From assembly GCF_022539665.2 (NCBI RefSeq), contig NC_081334.1, positions 1,550,001 to 1,614,000 of the forward strand: 64,000 nucleotides of DNA, given 5' to 3'. The notes beneath the pieces are model-generated. The model saw only the letters and a list, made by a program, of their open reading frames with translations. It was not told the origin of the DNA and did not search any database. Source of the DNA: Daphnia carinata. Taxonomy: Eukaryota > Arthropoda > Branchiopoda > Diplostraca > Daphniidae. Position 1 is the first letter of the stretch; the number at the start of each line of letters is the position of its first letter. The position numbers were made by a program, and so were the translations under genes. Positions 40,270 to 52,622 of the stretch are shown in pieces.

Positions 40270-41052
40270 TAATCGAATTCTGCGCGCCAGACTTTCCTCA
40301 TTCGTCCTTGTGCTTGTTTGCCAAATATAATTTTATTTTATTTTATATTATATTAACAATTCCAATTTTATGTTAAGTCAAAAATTAATTATTAATACTA
40401 AACACGACACCACGTAAACAATGTCAACGTTCTTCATTTCAATCTTTAGCTGTGTCAGGCTGTGTTGGATCTGGATGTGAACTGCATGATGATGGTGATG
40501 GCTAGAAACTTTGTAAAAAATTGTGGAGATATTGGTCTTTTGGTATACTATCTTTTTTCATTTCCTTGAATTTTGATTCTTTTTCTATTTTTAATATTTT
40601 TTCTTAGAATGCCACTTCGCTACATTTTTAACGATAAATTACTTGGCAACGCGGAAATTAAGTTCCAGCAGACGAATGAGCAGTTTCTCTCTTCCTCCTC
40701 TTTTTCCTTATATTTCACAAATATTTTGATATATCAAGATCAGGACGCATATGTTTATTTGGTTGTGGTAGTTATTTAGGTTTCTCTTTCGAAGCATTTC
40801 TAGATATCCACTCTTGTTCCACCTAGAAAGTTATCTTAAAACGATTGAATAACAATAAGTGCGATGGTTTTTAGCTAGGCAGTTGGATAGGTGAGAGAAA
40901 GGCATATGATGAAAAGTTCTCATTCGTGATCGTGATATAAATTAATTAATTTTGGTTTCTTGACACAATAGATGAAATGAATCTCTGCAACAGCAACCTT
41001 ATGGTGTCCTAGTGTGTACTTCTACAAGTTTTGCTTACCTGTCATGTGCATC

Positions 41053-44000
41053 ATGTCTTCTAAAACACAACCAGTTATTACTTGTAGGTCAACTTCTACT
41101 TGAACAATTGCATATCCAAAATTATGTTAATTTAAAAATTAAAAGATTCTGGAGATACCCAACTCTTCAGTACATTGGAATCTGCAGTGGTACAAGGTCT
41201 ACCTCAAGAGACAGTTGAATGGAAAAGATCTTATGGGCGCCCACCAAGAGCAGTCACTTTAAGTGCTTCTTTCCAGCCCTTTAGACCTGAAAATGATGGA
41301 TTCAAAGAACAGTCAAAAGGTTTTAAAAAACTATCAGGAGCTGAGGTACTCCATACATATTGGGTTGAATGTCCAGTAAGTACAAAACAATGGCACTGGA
41401 AATTCTTTTGACTACTCACATTTTGCCTCATCTTACAGGATGTTGATACTTACAAAGCCAATGTTCGAGAAAGCATTCAAACTTGGTTCACTCAGATAAA
41501 ACAAGTGGAATATTCAGACTGGCTAATAATCCTTGTAGAGAACTCTGATTCTAAGAAAAGTAAACAAATTCTTCCTCGAACAACAGTGCTAGACAAAGTT
41601 AAAAATGACTTTGGAGGGAAAACAACAGAAAGGTAGTCGGTAACGTAGTATTTGGCGTTACACTCGTTTTATTTCGATATTATTTATTCAGGTGTATAGC
41701 GGTCATAGATCCAGTGAAGGGGGAAACCAAGTCATCAGAATCTTGGCAAACTTTTCTCTTCAGACTCAGGCAAGCGCTGATGGCAGCATTTAGTCGGACG
41801 CTGACCAAGTTTGAAGAGACGGTGCGTACTCAGCGAGAACGACGAAACGAGTTAAACTGGAACTTTTGTAACTATTTTTTGCTTCAGGTATGAAACAGAA
41901 GCTCAGGAAATAACTGCCTTGTACTCAAATAATATTTTTTAAAACCAATAATTAGGAAGAGCTTGCATTTGCATTTGAAATGTTGGGGTTATACGACGAA
42001 GCTTTAGTGCAGTATGATGAACTGGACGCTCTCTTCACGCAGTTTGTTCTAAACTCTGCTGTTGGTGGTTAGTTTTATTGATTTAAATTAGGCTCTGCCA
42101 AGTCTTAGCGTTTGTTCGTTACGGCCTGTATAGATGCACCGGGCTGGCTTTTGGCCTTTCAAGCAACTCCCAACAATTGGTCCGGTGTATGTCTCAATCC
42201 GAAAACCCCTTTCAATATGGAATTACGTCAAAAGATACAAAACCACACAATGTCTGTTATCGACTTTCGCAATTATTTGTTTGCTAGGCAGTCAGCCCTT
42301 TTACTTATTTCTTCCAAACCAGCTGAGGTATTTCATCTTCGTTTGCCTGAATTCTACCACATCTAACATCCGGTTACGGTTTCAGGTTGCTCGGCGGTGT
42401 TTGTCATATGTTCAAAGTTACATGTACGAACTGAAATTACTCAATGTCAGCACGGTCGATGGTGCAATTCCAACATGGATTCTACTGACCTGCCTTCAAG
42501 TTTTATCGACTTGCCAATCTCATGTGGGGTCATCTGGCAACCAGTCTATGGAGTCTTTTGCACTACTATGGAATATGGCTAAGGATAAGCTATATGAATT
42601 GGGGCGCAAGTGTGGTCTGCTTCCCGGTGCGTCTGTTGGAAGTGCCGAGTTGCACTGTGTTGTTACCCTTTCATCGGGTATCACGGACTATGGGGATGAA
42701 TCGGCTGTCCGCCCCACGCCTGTCGACAAGCTTAAAGAGGCTCTTTCCTCTAGCCAGGCATTTACAAGACACTACTTGGTAAACATTTTTATATGGGATA
42801 ATCCATAGAAACCTAAATGGAATTTATAACTGTCATCATTTTCAGGAACTGAGTGAACTGGCGATGGGAACCTTTAAGCATTGTGGTCGTCTGCGATCCG
42901 CTCGCTTGATTGGCCGAGACCTGTCGCGTTTCTACCTTCAACTCGGTCAGCCTCAAAAGTCGGTCAGTTTCTTGCTCGATTTGCTTCGGGGCTACCAAGA
43001 GGAGGATTGGCCTCTATTGAGAATCGACACCCATATTGAGCTTGCTGAAGTCTTTCAGAAAATCGGCGATAAAGTCAGGTAATTAGTAAACTATAGGCTG
43101 CGTTAAGTAGCTACGGTATAATTAATCTGCCAAATGTCACAGATTCATTGAAGCGTCTGCTAATATCGCAGCCTACCCAGCATTGAATGCTGAAACTCGT
43201 ATGAAGTATTTCAACTATTTACTTAAATCTGCTCAAGGTACTAATTATTTTTCAGCATTCGTTGTTTCCATTAGCTATAAATTTTCGTTGTTTTCATAGA
43301 TGAGTTCCGGTCCATCAATTGCTCTTCCATGATGGATTTGGTCGATATACGCATTCACTTCGATACAAGCCTGGAGGAACCTTGCTCGGTTTTATGCGAC
43401 TCAATAGTACGTGCCGAAGTGGAAGTGGTTAACCATTTCCCTGGCCCTGTAAAATGCAATGAAATTACCGTAACAGTCAAAGCGGTTAAGAATGCTAATG
43501 ACGACAGCAAGCAATCAAAAGCTGCTGGGAAAAAATCTGCGGCGGAAAAGTCACTTGACACAAAGGGGATCGAAAAGTTGGGTGTTTCTGCTTTAGCCAC
43601 GAAGGCAAACACTTCGTCATCGGATTTTATTCCGATTAAGGAACAACTTCATCTTAAGCAAGATGGCAGTCTAAGTTCGGTTGCACTTGTGTGCCCAAGT
43701 GCCCAACAGCTCCTGGGGTAAAATTTTTTTTATATATTTTTTTTAATCGGTTCTCGTACTCGAAGTCTAATTCGATTAATTCCTAGACGTAAGGTGAGCC
43801 ATGGGCTTTTACCAACCGAACTTTCAGTCATCAAGGAAGAATACACGCACAAACTGAGTGTTCAGGATGTCAATATTGTGCCCGGTGTCAACCGATTGAC
43901 CCTGCAAATGAAGGTGACATAGGACTCAAACAGTTGGCATTGGGTCAAATAATTACGTACTCTTTAATAGGCTGATCATGCTGGCACCTATGTTCTTAGT

Positions 44001-45724
44001 CAATTTGTGGCTTGCAGTCAACGGTTAGAGTTCATTCAGAACGTGAGTTGCCCTAAAGTCAGTATTACCGTCGTTGAAGTGATGCCATCGGTCACGGCCG
44101 TCAAAACTCGGGATGATCTTCTTGCCGGAACCGATCAAGAGGTTGAACTAGTTGTTCGCACAGGCAGCACGGCATTCCAAAACGTATTTCAGCATTACTT
44201 AATACTGTTTTTTTAAAGTCATAATTCTAAATTATGCATTCAGGAGAAAACTCTTCGATTGTGTTCTTCAAGGGGGCTGATGATCAACCTGCCCAAAACG
44301 GATAGTCTTTTCCAGCGCGAACTTGATCTTGTTTTGCCTCCGATGGCCGCTTTTGAAACGGTTTCGTATCCGTTAAAAATTAGGGCAGACCTGGGTTTCA
44401 CCGCATCAAAAGATGCAACTTTTGTCGAACACAAGGTACCTTAAATTGTTAAATAGTGTTTCTAATTCGATGGCTAATTGGACTTGTCTGATTATTTAGC
44501 TGTCCGTGCATTGTCCGTGGCTTTCGAAAATTCCGCCTCTATTGGACTTACCATTGAACGTATACGCTCCTTTCACCGTTCAGTACAAACTCCATACCGC
44601 TTACACCAAAAAGTTTGTCAATATCCACGTCCAAGGTAACCATGGCACTAACAAATTGAAGTAAATTAGATTAACAAATCAATTACCGTTTCGTGATAGG
44701 ATTGACTCCATCAAGCCGGGCCTTCGAGTTTCAAAACCCGAATGTACTTTTGCCTGATACAACGTATAAAAATCCCGCTCTCTCCAAGTTGGAATGGAGG
44801 AATCTCAATAGCAGCTCTCAAACACTAGTATACCCTCGGCGTCTTTGATAATTTATGGAAAATACGATTTAACAAAATGAATTTCTACGTACAGAAAATA
44901 TCTCAGGACCAGCCGGCGAATTACTTGTGGGAGTTGTGCGGTGCTCCTGCACAGTATGATATGCCATTATTGAAGGCGGAGTTCTCGGTTGATTACCGTC
45001 TCGTTGGCACCTCAGATTGGAAAAGGTTTTCCTTCAACTTTGACATTGCCGACTATGCTGTAAGACTAGCCTCTGCAAATAGTTATTACGTTTGTGATTC
45101 ATTCGATTTTATATGCTTGATTTAGACCTTATTTACGGTACGTTCGCGTGTTGATCCAGTAAAGGGAAATGATTTCCTGAGGGCTGGTTCTCTCTGCCAC
45201 ATGACATTGACAGTAAGTGATGTGTTACAACAGACTTCATCGACAGCAGCATTGATGTACGAAGTGCTAGCGGATCAAGCTTTGTGGGCAGTCTGTGGGC
45301 GGACTGCAGGTATACGACTAGTTAACATTCGAGTTAGCTATGAAATCCCATCTCTGTAACCATATTTGATTTCGATAGGTGTCTTTTCCATGGAAGGATC
45401 ATCAAAACATTCCGTGACGCTAGATGTGATGCCACTCGTTTGCGGCTTCCTACCTCTTCCGGCTGTTAGACTGTCAAGATACATTCCGGCCGAGCAGAAA
45501 CCCAAAGGTATGAAATAAAGTTGCTTGTCACTTTGTATTTTGTTTTGCACATTGTGGACTTCTTAGAAACCAACCGGAAGGTTGACTTAGCCGCCGCTAC
45601 GCTGCCTCGTCTAGAGCCATTCAGCGCTGGGCAAGTTTATAACTGGAGTAAGGCTCAACAAGTTCATGTACTAGCGGCACCTTCTAATAATGGTCCGACG
45701 AGCCTTGATAATTCTACATCTTGA
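41053..45724 (+). CDS. TRAPPC10: Trafficking protein particle complex subunit 10 (TRAPPC10/TRS130)
   Basis: Subunit of the TRAPPII complex, which activates Rab GTPases at the Golgi. Nineteen exons: 41053-41083, 41146-41375, 41439-41632, 41692-41887, 41956-42067, 42134-42327, 42386-42778, 42846-43078, 43143-43237, 43300-43717, 43787-43913, 43971-44183, 44244-44435, 44500-44635, 44700-44827, 44895-45059, 45126-45309, 45379-45507, 45567-45724. They join in phase to 1175 residues (human about 1259). The tiny first exon (10 codons, MSSKTQPVIT) was found by matching the conserved N-terminus; its product then reads YSGDTQLF. Family landmarks include EWKRSYGRPP, VDKVKNDF, QEELAFAFEMLG, ALVQYDELDALF, YLFARQSALLL, KLKEALSS and, near the end, VMPLVCGFLPLPAVRL. 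No Trp-rich membrane segment is expected or seen. Confidence 0.95.
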
Positions 45725-45813
45725 ATGCGATTTTCTGCTGTTATTGAGACGTCAAGTCCCAAGTCATTTTGGGTATCTGTATGCATTACATCAATTAAGT
45801 GTAAAATACAAAA

Positions 45814-45819
45814 TTTATT
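45814..45819 (-). other. Candidate polyadenylation signal for RPL37
   Basis: AATAAA on the minus strand, 155 nt past the RPL37 stop. It lies only about 90 bp from the TRAPPC10 stop on the other strand, so the two 3' UTRs probably overlap. Confidence 0.45.
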
Positions 45820-45973
45820 AGTAAACATGTAGCATAACTAGGTTTCCAAGCAAAATTATTAGAAAATTTTGTTGTGCTATGTTATATATTCCAAGGTTGT
45901 AATCAAATTATACAAATGAATGATGGGATCCCATTGTATTGAGTAGCCTTTCTTATTACCAACACAAATAAAC

Positions 45974-46811
45974 TTATTTGGCAGGCGCAGAAGTCTTGCT
46001 AGCTCCAACAGTGGGTTTGCCTCCAGTGCGGGCTTGGTAGGCAATCTTCCTGGGTCCTTCACGGAATCCATTGCTAGAAAATTTAGAATAGTGTTAGCAG
46101 TGGCAAACTTGCATTTTGATCTATCTTGTCGTAAAGGCTACTATCAAACACTGGTCATAAGTGACTCAAGGGTTAGCGAAACCTCTCATTTACTTTAGCA
46201 CATTTAAAATAAATATCACAGCCAAAAGTAAACTTGACAGTGATATGAGAATGTGCAATCTGACTTATCAACCAAAATTGATTCTTACCGGAACTTGATC
46301 CGGACGATCTTAAGATGACGCATACGGCCGGTACCAGTAGTCTTCCTCCTCTTAGCCTTAACGGACCAGTTGTCTTAAGGAACGGAGAGGAACATTAGAA
46401 ACGTACAAGCTGAATAGTAAAAATGTTGATAACTTACAGTGGCGAAGGCGCTTGGCAGGGTAGCCGCATTGCGCACATCTTGATTTTTGGATGTGATACG
46501 AGGAACGGCCACAACGTCTGCACAACGTGTGGGTCTTGTTATGCCTCTTTCCGAAGCTTGACGTACCCTTCGTCTATAGTACAATAGTGAACAAGAAAAG
46601 ATTTAGTCGGGAACGGCCATAACACAAGTCAGTTCTGTCTGTCAAATTTTTGGGGAAGAAAATTTCAACTGTTGGCAATTCACAGTCGGTTGTTGATTCC
46701 CAAATGGCTCAACACACATCACAACAAACTAAAGCTTAAAACAGAATACGAATAGAACAAAGTTTCTAATGGATGAAGAGTGATAAAAGAATTAAACTCG
46801 GAACCAACCAT
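45974..46811 (-). CDS. RPL37: 60S ribosomal protein L37 (eL37)
   Basis: Structural protein of the large ribosomal subunit, with a zinc ribbon. Four exons on the minus strand: 46811-46809 (the ATG alone), 46573-46438, 46373-46289, 46073-45974, giving 107 residues. The sequence [20 protein letters not shown] is diagnostic, and the zinc ligands are the CRRCG and CAQCG pairs. The C-terminal tail (after [17 protein letters not shown]) is about ten residues longer than in human. The coding sequence is split directly after the start codon, a common layout in ribosomal protein genes. Confidence 0.95.
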
Positions 46812-47219
46812 GATGAGACGGTCTCAAGCAGCTAAGTGGACGACGATAGGCAAAGCTGAAAATAAAGGTAAAGACTGTAAACGGAGAGAACAGGCTTCAA
46901 CTACGGGCAAGAAGCACTATGGAAATGCCATATCTCTGTAAAAATTCCTGATGCGCAAAGAAAATTTCGGTTTAATAGTTTTCTCGAAGTTATTTATTGC
47001 AAACTATAACAATTCATACAAAACATTAGTAAATTGGACTGAAAAATAAAAACGCAAAGTAAGGGAATGAAACTAAACTAGAATAGTCGCTTTATGCTAA
47101 TAGTAAATTTTGTCTCGTCGGCTTCAAACCCCCCAAAAAAATATGAACCACTGTTTAAGTCGGTTTCGCAGTAATAGGAATATTTTGTAATTATGATAGA
47201 CAATTCGCCAGGAGCTATT
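46812..47219. other. RPL37 5' region and intergenic DNA
   Basis: The RPL37 promoter and 5' UTR should lie just right of 46811. An AATAAA on the minus strand at 46993-46998 could serve the small candidate gene at 47220-47502. Nothing else seen. Confidence 0.4.
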
Positions 47220-47502
47220 TTATAAAAAATAAACTTCGAGCCTTGTAGTGTCTCCATTTTTATCTTTAGCAAGTTGCTTTTCTGCTGTATTATCTGAAAT
47301 CTTAATCAGGTAAATGGTAGCAAGAAAGAGAATTAACGCTACCAATTATACTTGTGAATTATAATTTCAGTTGCAAGAATGGAAATACTTGCTATGGTTT
47401 GGTGGCTTTCCCGCTTCTGGCACCTAGCGGCCAGCTTATGAACTGGCAGCCATTATCGGCTGGACGGGACAAGTGTCTGCTGCCAATGTTGACCAAAGGC
47501 AT
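47220..47502 (-). CDS. Possible small single-pass membrane protein, 65 residues
   Basis: Not recognised. Two putative exons on the minus strand, 47502-47424 and 47338-47220, with an 84-bp intron, join in phase. The product starts MPLVNIGSRHLSRP, has a hydrophobic helix around residues 25-39 (LALILFLATIYLI) and a charged tail rich in Lys, Asp and Glu ending VYFL. An AATAAA lies about 220 nt downstream. Weak points: the donor is GTGCCA, and other short frames are open on both strands here. Confidence 0.28.
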
Positions 47503-48775
47503 TGATGTAGTTTGACTAGAAAGTAAGATGAAATTTTTAAAACATATAACTGAGGATTTCGAAGTATGTAGTCGAGCTGTTAATTGGCTCCCCGCTTTCT
47601 TGCAAATGTCAGATGTGTAGATGTAAATTTGAATTGCAAGATGAGAAAGCAGTTCTCAAAGGGCAAAACGATGACGTTACCGGTAAACCTGAAGTCATGG
47701 TAGGAGCTTTAACCGGCATTGGGGACGATGTCTTGTTAATAAACTAGACCAAGCCGGATTCTGATATAAGAAAGTACTTGTTCTATTTTGACTATAAAGG
47801 AAATTTGCATGGGAATTGCGTAATCTTGCTAACTTATTGTCACATTACCCCGCGTGCTCTCAGGGTCATAATGGTGTTTCATAGAGTTAATTTTTCTGTG
47901 CGGGTCACCAAGAACGTTACAGTTACTTTACATCCAGCATGGCGACTGATGAACTTTGCCACGTTAACAACTGGATTTTGACCAGAATAGATAAAAGACA
48001 TTGACCAATGAATGACTATGGATGGCAAAAAAAGTACCGGTTAGCGATATCGTGCCATATTGAAACTTGAGAGCACACTTCACATTCTATCGTCACATTT
48101 TATCCGAGAGATCCAAAAGTCAGCACGATTGCTTAACATCGCCCTATGGTGGCGAAACTGCACAGTCCCAAAGTCATTTTCATTTTGAGAAAGAGAATTT
48201 TTTCATGACTGGTATGATGTAGCCCAAAATTGAGCTCTACTAGCCATAATGCAAAATTAATTGTGACTACTGATTTGCGGTGAAAGAAAATTACATACGA
48301 AGGAGGATGATAGTACCTTATTTTGTTATTTTCTGCAATGTCAAAATTGTGGCCTGTTTCCGTTTTTTGCTTTTTGTTTTCTTGTTTTCTTTTTGCTGCT
48401 TTCAATTCAAAATGGCCGGTTGTCGTGACGCACAGTGCACTCTATTGGTTGCCTACATGAACTGAAACCCCGCCCCTTTCCTTCCAGAGTTGTCTTCACA
48501 TCCCAATGCCCACCCCCTGGTCACCTCAAATCCACCCCAACCAAAATGCTGATCAAGGCTTCGTCACTCGTGACGAGCTCAGTCTAACCGGCGATCGGCC
48601 CAGCGAGTAGACACGTCCTGCACCGCCTTTCAAACCCTTCGTTACCAGCACTTTTTTTTAAACCACCGTCACTGAACTTTTTGAGGGGAAAACAACTCAG
48701 TGAACAGAGAAAATTGCAGAGAAGTTTTAATTTTTATTGATCTGTCATTCGGAGCCCATTCTCTTTGCTACCCAT
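47503..48775. other. Upstream region and 5' UTR of AdoMetDC
   Basis: Contains the presumed promoter and 5' UTR of the decarboxylase gene. Upstream ATGs open short frames at 48412-48465 (17 codons, starting MAGCRD), at about 48508 (34 codons) and at about 48546. No other gene supported. Confidence 0.4.
48412..48465 (+). other. Upstream ORF candidate of AdoMetDC
   Basis: A 17-codon ORF (MAGCRDAQC...) 311 nt before the main start. Mammalian AMD1 mRNA has a short polyamine-sensing uORF beginning MAG. The resemblance is three residues only and the transcription start is unknown, so this is speculative. Confidence 0.2.
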
Positions 48776-51700
48776 ATGGAGAAGGATAACAAAGAGGACC
48801 ATCAAGAGCATTATTTCGAAGGCGTGGAGAAGCTTTTGGAAGTCTGGTTCACCCGGAAAGATGGCGCTATCCAACATTGCGATCTGCGCAAAGTTCCCAG
48901 GTTAGTCAAGTGTTTTTCTTTACTTTTCTTCTTCTTGCTCGCTCGGAAGCTAAGCAAACTAGCCTTTCGTGCCAGAGTGGGAATGCTATGAATAGCTAGG
49001 GTTGAGGCTATACGGAAGACGAGCAGAATGCCAACACGTATTGAAAATGCTTGTTTTTCATTTCAATTTGTTTACCAACTGGCTGGACAAAAAAAAAAGA
49101 AATTTTTGGCTATTGGCAAAAATAGGCACGCTTTGCATTTTTTGATTTTATTGGGTATGTTTTTGAATTCACCCTACGGTCTTTTGTCGACCATTCTTTT
49201 CCGGTTGGCGACCTCGTTGAAATGTCTCACCAATCAGCAACAGTTTAAAGGTCTGCGTCAGACGGTTTCTTTTTCGTCTGTTGCCATGGCTTTTGTCCAT
49301 TTTTCTTTCTAGAAGCCGATCGAATATCCTATCCCCTCCCCCGTTTCCCTAACGTCACATAAAATAGTCGATTACAAAGTAGTCTAGCCATCGAATAGCC
49401 AAGCCGCTCGAAGGTCCGACAATCGTACTGAAACACTGGGTTGGCTTAGCAATCACGTGCACAAATGGGTCGCCGGCTATGTTTCAGCATGGGAAAACAC
49501 GTGATTCTTTTGTTCAATTTTATTGTACATAATTTTTAAAAAATTAGGTTTTCCAACGTAAGGAAATTATTTCAATGTCGCGACCTTGATCCAGAGCTAA
49601 GACGTTTAACTTGTGTCTATATCAGTAATTTCCCCTAAATCTATCAAAAGGCAATCCCTTGGCCTGAATGTATTGCAGTTGTGCCACATTGTCCTTGAAA
49701 GTTCCCAGACTGCACAACCTTTTATGTTCGAAGATTCCGAGTTACTAAACAAAGGCCATTGCACTATTCATAGTGGGTTTTTTAAACTGTAAATTCCCAA
49801 TTGCATCACACACACGCACACAAAAAAATTATAAAAATGTTCAAACTTGAAGCCAAAATCAATGGTCGACCGAACCCAGGCGAGTCTGCGCACTGGGCTG
49901 CCTTCGTTGCATCTTGGCAAACCTCCCATATTTTGTAGGAAAAAAGGTGTAATCTAGTAGGGTTCAATAACGAGCACTGACGTCTCGTATTCGTTTTTTG
50001 GTTATTTTTTTATTATTTATTTACTTATTCTTTGGCAATCGTCCATATGTGGTAGATGCAGCCAATGTTTATTTAATAGTCCAATTTTGTATTGGAAATT
50101 AACGTGAACGTTCTGTAGCCAAAACAACGTGATGAATTACTGGTCTATAATCTTAACATGTAAATTCTGCCTGGTTAAATTCACGATTTCTGTATAATAT
50201 TGGATGTAACTGTTCTTATCGTGCTATTGGTGCTGATCCTGACTAGATAAGGAAGTTATCAGTTTGCATACAGGAAGTCGTTTGATTGCATATAATCCCG
50301 TCATATTAGTAATGTGTGTATTGATTGCTACAACAATGCTGACATGCTTTTGCGTCACTGATACAGTGGTTTTTGCCGGATGTCGATGACAAATGTCCTC
50401 TCTAATGAAGGAGAATTGTGTATATAAATAGCACTTTGGGAGAAATTTCAGTTTTTGGCAGGCCGTTTGCTCTTCAGCAGGGCGTGTCTAACCTTGGAGC
50501 TCTTGCTGACGCGATGTAAATAATAAAATTTCTTTTTTTCCAGGGAAAAATGGGTGAGCATGCTCAAGATTGTCCGTTGTGAGATCATCAGCATGACGCG
50601 TAACGATACCATCGACGCTTACGTTCTCAGGTAACACGAATTTTTAAAAACATTTTTAAATAATTTTTGACTGACATTTGTCTTGCAGCGAGAGCAGCAT
50701 GTTCGTTTCGAAACGTCGGATCATCTTGAAGACGTGTGGCACCACCACTCCTCTGCTCTGCCTGAAATCTCTGCTTTACCTCGTCCAACGTTACGCCGGT
50801 TACGACGAGGTTCAGGTATGATAACATAACCGGTATTATATTGGCGTAGCAATGACATCATACTACTTGGTTTCCAGGATTTGTTCTACTCGCGCAAGAA
50901 TTACAAGCGCCCAGAATTGCAACAAGAACCACACCGCACTTTCGCGGACGAGGCTGCCTTACTCGACGCCATGTTTCATGGTGAGTGGACCAATTATACA
51001 TTATCGTAACATGATTTGTTTTGATTAAAAAAAAGAGTAGGTTTCGAATTTCGAATCGTGCGAATCTAGGCATTTTTTCGTGTGGCTTGTTCAGCCAAGA
51101 GTATTGATCACACGCGTTAGTCCCAACCGCGTCGATTGTGCGTTTGCGCATGCAGATCCATAAACACAGCCATGCACCACTCCGTCCATACGTCAGCAAA
51201 CTGGGTCGTATCGACCTGATTCTAACACATAAGCTAAAAAAATTATTTTGAGATAAAAAAAAAAAAGGACTTAAATTAGGTAAGGAATTGGGAGTTTCAA
51301 ACAACGAAGTAGTTCAATTGTTTACGGATACTTCCATCGTAAACCAGGATGTTGGGTAGTTATTTCAACATAGTTTGCTTGTTTTCCAGCAAATATGGCA
51401 ATCGTGAAAGAACAAGGACCATTGACGTTTTTGGCATTCCCTCAACTTGTGCAACCAGATCAATACTAGAAAGAAACCAAGATATATGGTGTGATTGTCC
51501 TTAGGGGAACGAAACTGGGTCTGATTGAAGGATGTTTATTTATTTTTTTTTCTTGTTTCATGACTTCAATTGTTTATTTTATGCAGATGGCGCGGCCTAC
51601 TGTCTTGGAGCGGTGAATCGCGATTGCTGGTACTTGTATACACTAAACCCATACGCCTCTCCGGCTGGTCACTCGCTGAGTGCCCTGCTGGCCGGCGCCA

Positions 51701-52622
51701 CTGATGGCGACGACGGATTCGGAGCATCGGATGGCGAGGAGGGGACAGACGGAAGCAGCAGCGATGGCGGCTGCGATGGGATTGAAGACAGTGGCAGCGA
51801 TGGAGCCGATAGCAGCGATGATAGCTTGGATCTGCGTACCATGAACCTGTCTGGTCTTAACAAACGGAATGTCGCCCAGCGCTACTCAATCGGCATGGGA
51901 CGAGGACAAACCAACTCGTCGGAAGCCGATCAAACCCTCGAGATCATGATGAGTGATCTGGATCCGGAAGTGATGAAGATTTTTACCAAGCAGTTCTCGG
52001 CCAACGCAGCTGAAGCTACCCAGGTACGTTGACTACTTTTCAGTTTCAGAAAAAGGGAGAAAAAGAAATTAACTTTTTTATTTGGAAATCATTTTAGAAA
52101 TCTGGCATAGATAAAATTCTATCCAATGTAACCATTGACGATTATTTATTTGATCCTTGTGGTTATTCGATGAACGGTGTTCTTAAAAACGTAAGTTATT
52201 TTTCATACGTCTTTAGTTGAGCAGAGAGGTAATTGTTTACTGTTGTCGTTGATGACCTGACAGGGCGAATATATGACAATCCATATCACCCCGGAAGCTA
52301 AATTCTCCTACGTCAGTTTTGAGAGCAACATCCCGCAATCTTCTTACATGGATGTCATCACCCGTGTCCTCGAGACATTCCGTCCGGGCAAATTTATTGT
52401 CACTTCGTTTGCCAATAAGGTATTCTAAAGTTAAAAAACTTAAGTCTGTTTTCACTGTTTTAACAAGTTTTCCCATTCCTATAGGCGTCTGTGGTGGAGG
52501 ATACGCACAAAGATTTGTTGAACGCTGACATGTTGAGTGAATTTAAGCGTCGCGACATTCAATACTGCCATCTGAAGAACTACGACCTGACCTACGCTCT
52601 TTATTCTAAATTTCCCAGCTGA
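48776..52622 (+). CDS. AMD1: S-adenosylmethionine decarboxylase proenzyme (AdoMetDC)
   Basis: Makes decarboxylated AdoMet, the aminopropyl donor for spermidine and spermine. Eight exons: 48776-48900, 50544-50630, 50689-50815, 50878-50980, 51587-52023, 52098-52190, 52264-52419, 52485-52622. They give 421 residues (human 334). The self-cleavage site LSE|SSMFV has Glu72 and Ser73, the serine that becomes the pyruvoyl cofactor. The catalytic Cys is at 87 (LKTCGTT), and Glu15 and Glu18 match human Glu8 and Glu11. PCGYSMNG and TIHITPE lie in the C-terminal half. The extra length is mostly a Ser/Asp/Gly/Glu-rich insert (about 183-229) plus its flank, between YLYTLN and DQTLEIM. The first intron is 1.6 kb, far longer than its neighbours. 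Confidence 0.95.
50421..50453 (+). promoter_or_regulatory. TATA box and initiator in AdoMetDC intron 1
   Basis: TATATAAA at 50421-50428 is followed by the arthropod initiator TCAGTT at 50448-50453, which puts the TATA element about 29 nt before the initiator A. This is the standard core-promoter spacing. It lies about 90 bp before coding exon 2. Whether it is used is unknown. Confidence 0.4.

Larger units (their letters stand above)
38242..41052. other. Intergenic stretch between neuroglian and TRAPPC10
   Basis: The left part is probably the long T-rich 3' UTR of the distal neuroglian isoform, with a candidate AATAAA at 39465-39470. Further right are a short degenerate tandem repeat (39690-39815), a hairpin (40238-40269) and AT-rich DNA. 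No coding gene supported. Confidence 0.5.

Noticed and set aside
46375..46584. Minus-strand frame over RPL37 exon 2
   Set aside because: It is a shadow frame. The real frame encodes the diagnostic RPL37 zinc-ribbon sequence.
47341..47760. Two plus-strand stretches that look like coding exons
   Set aside because: They are open for about 45-50 codons each but cannot be joined by convincing splice sites, and the minus strand is equally open there.
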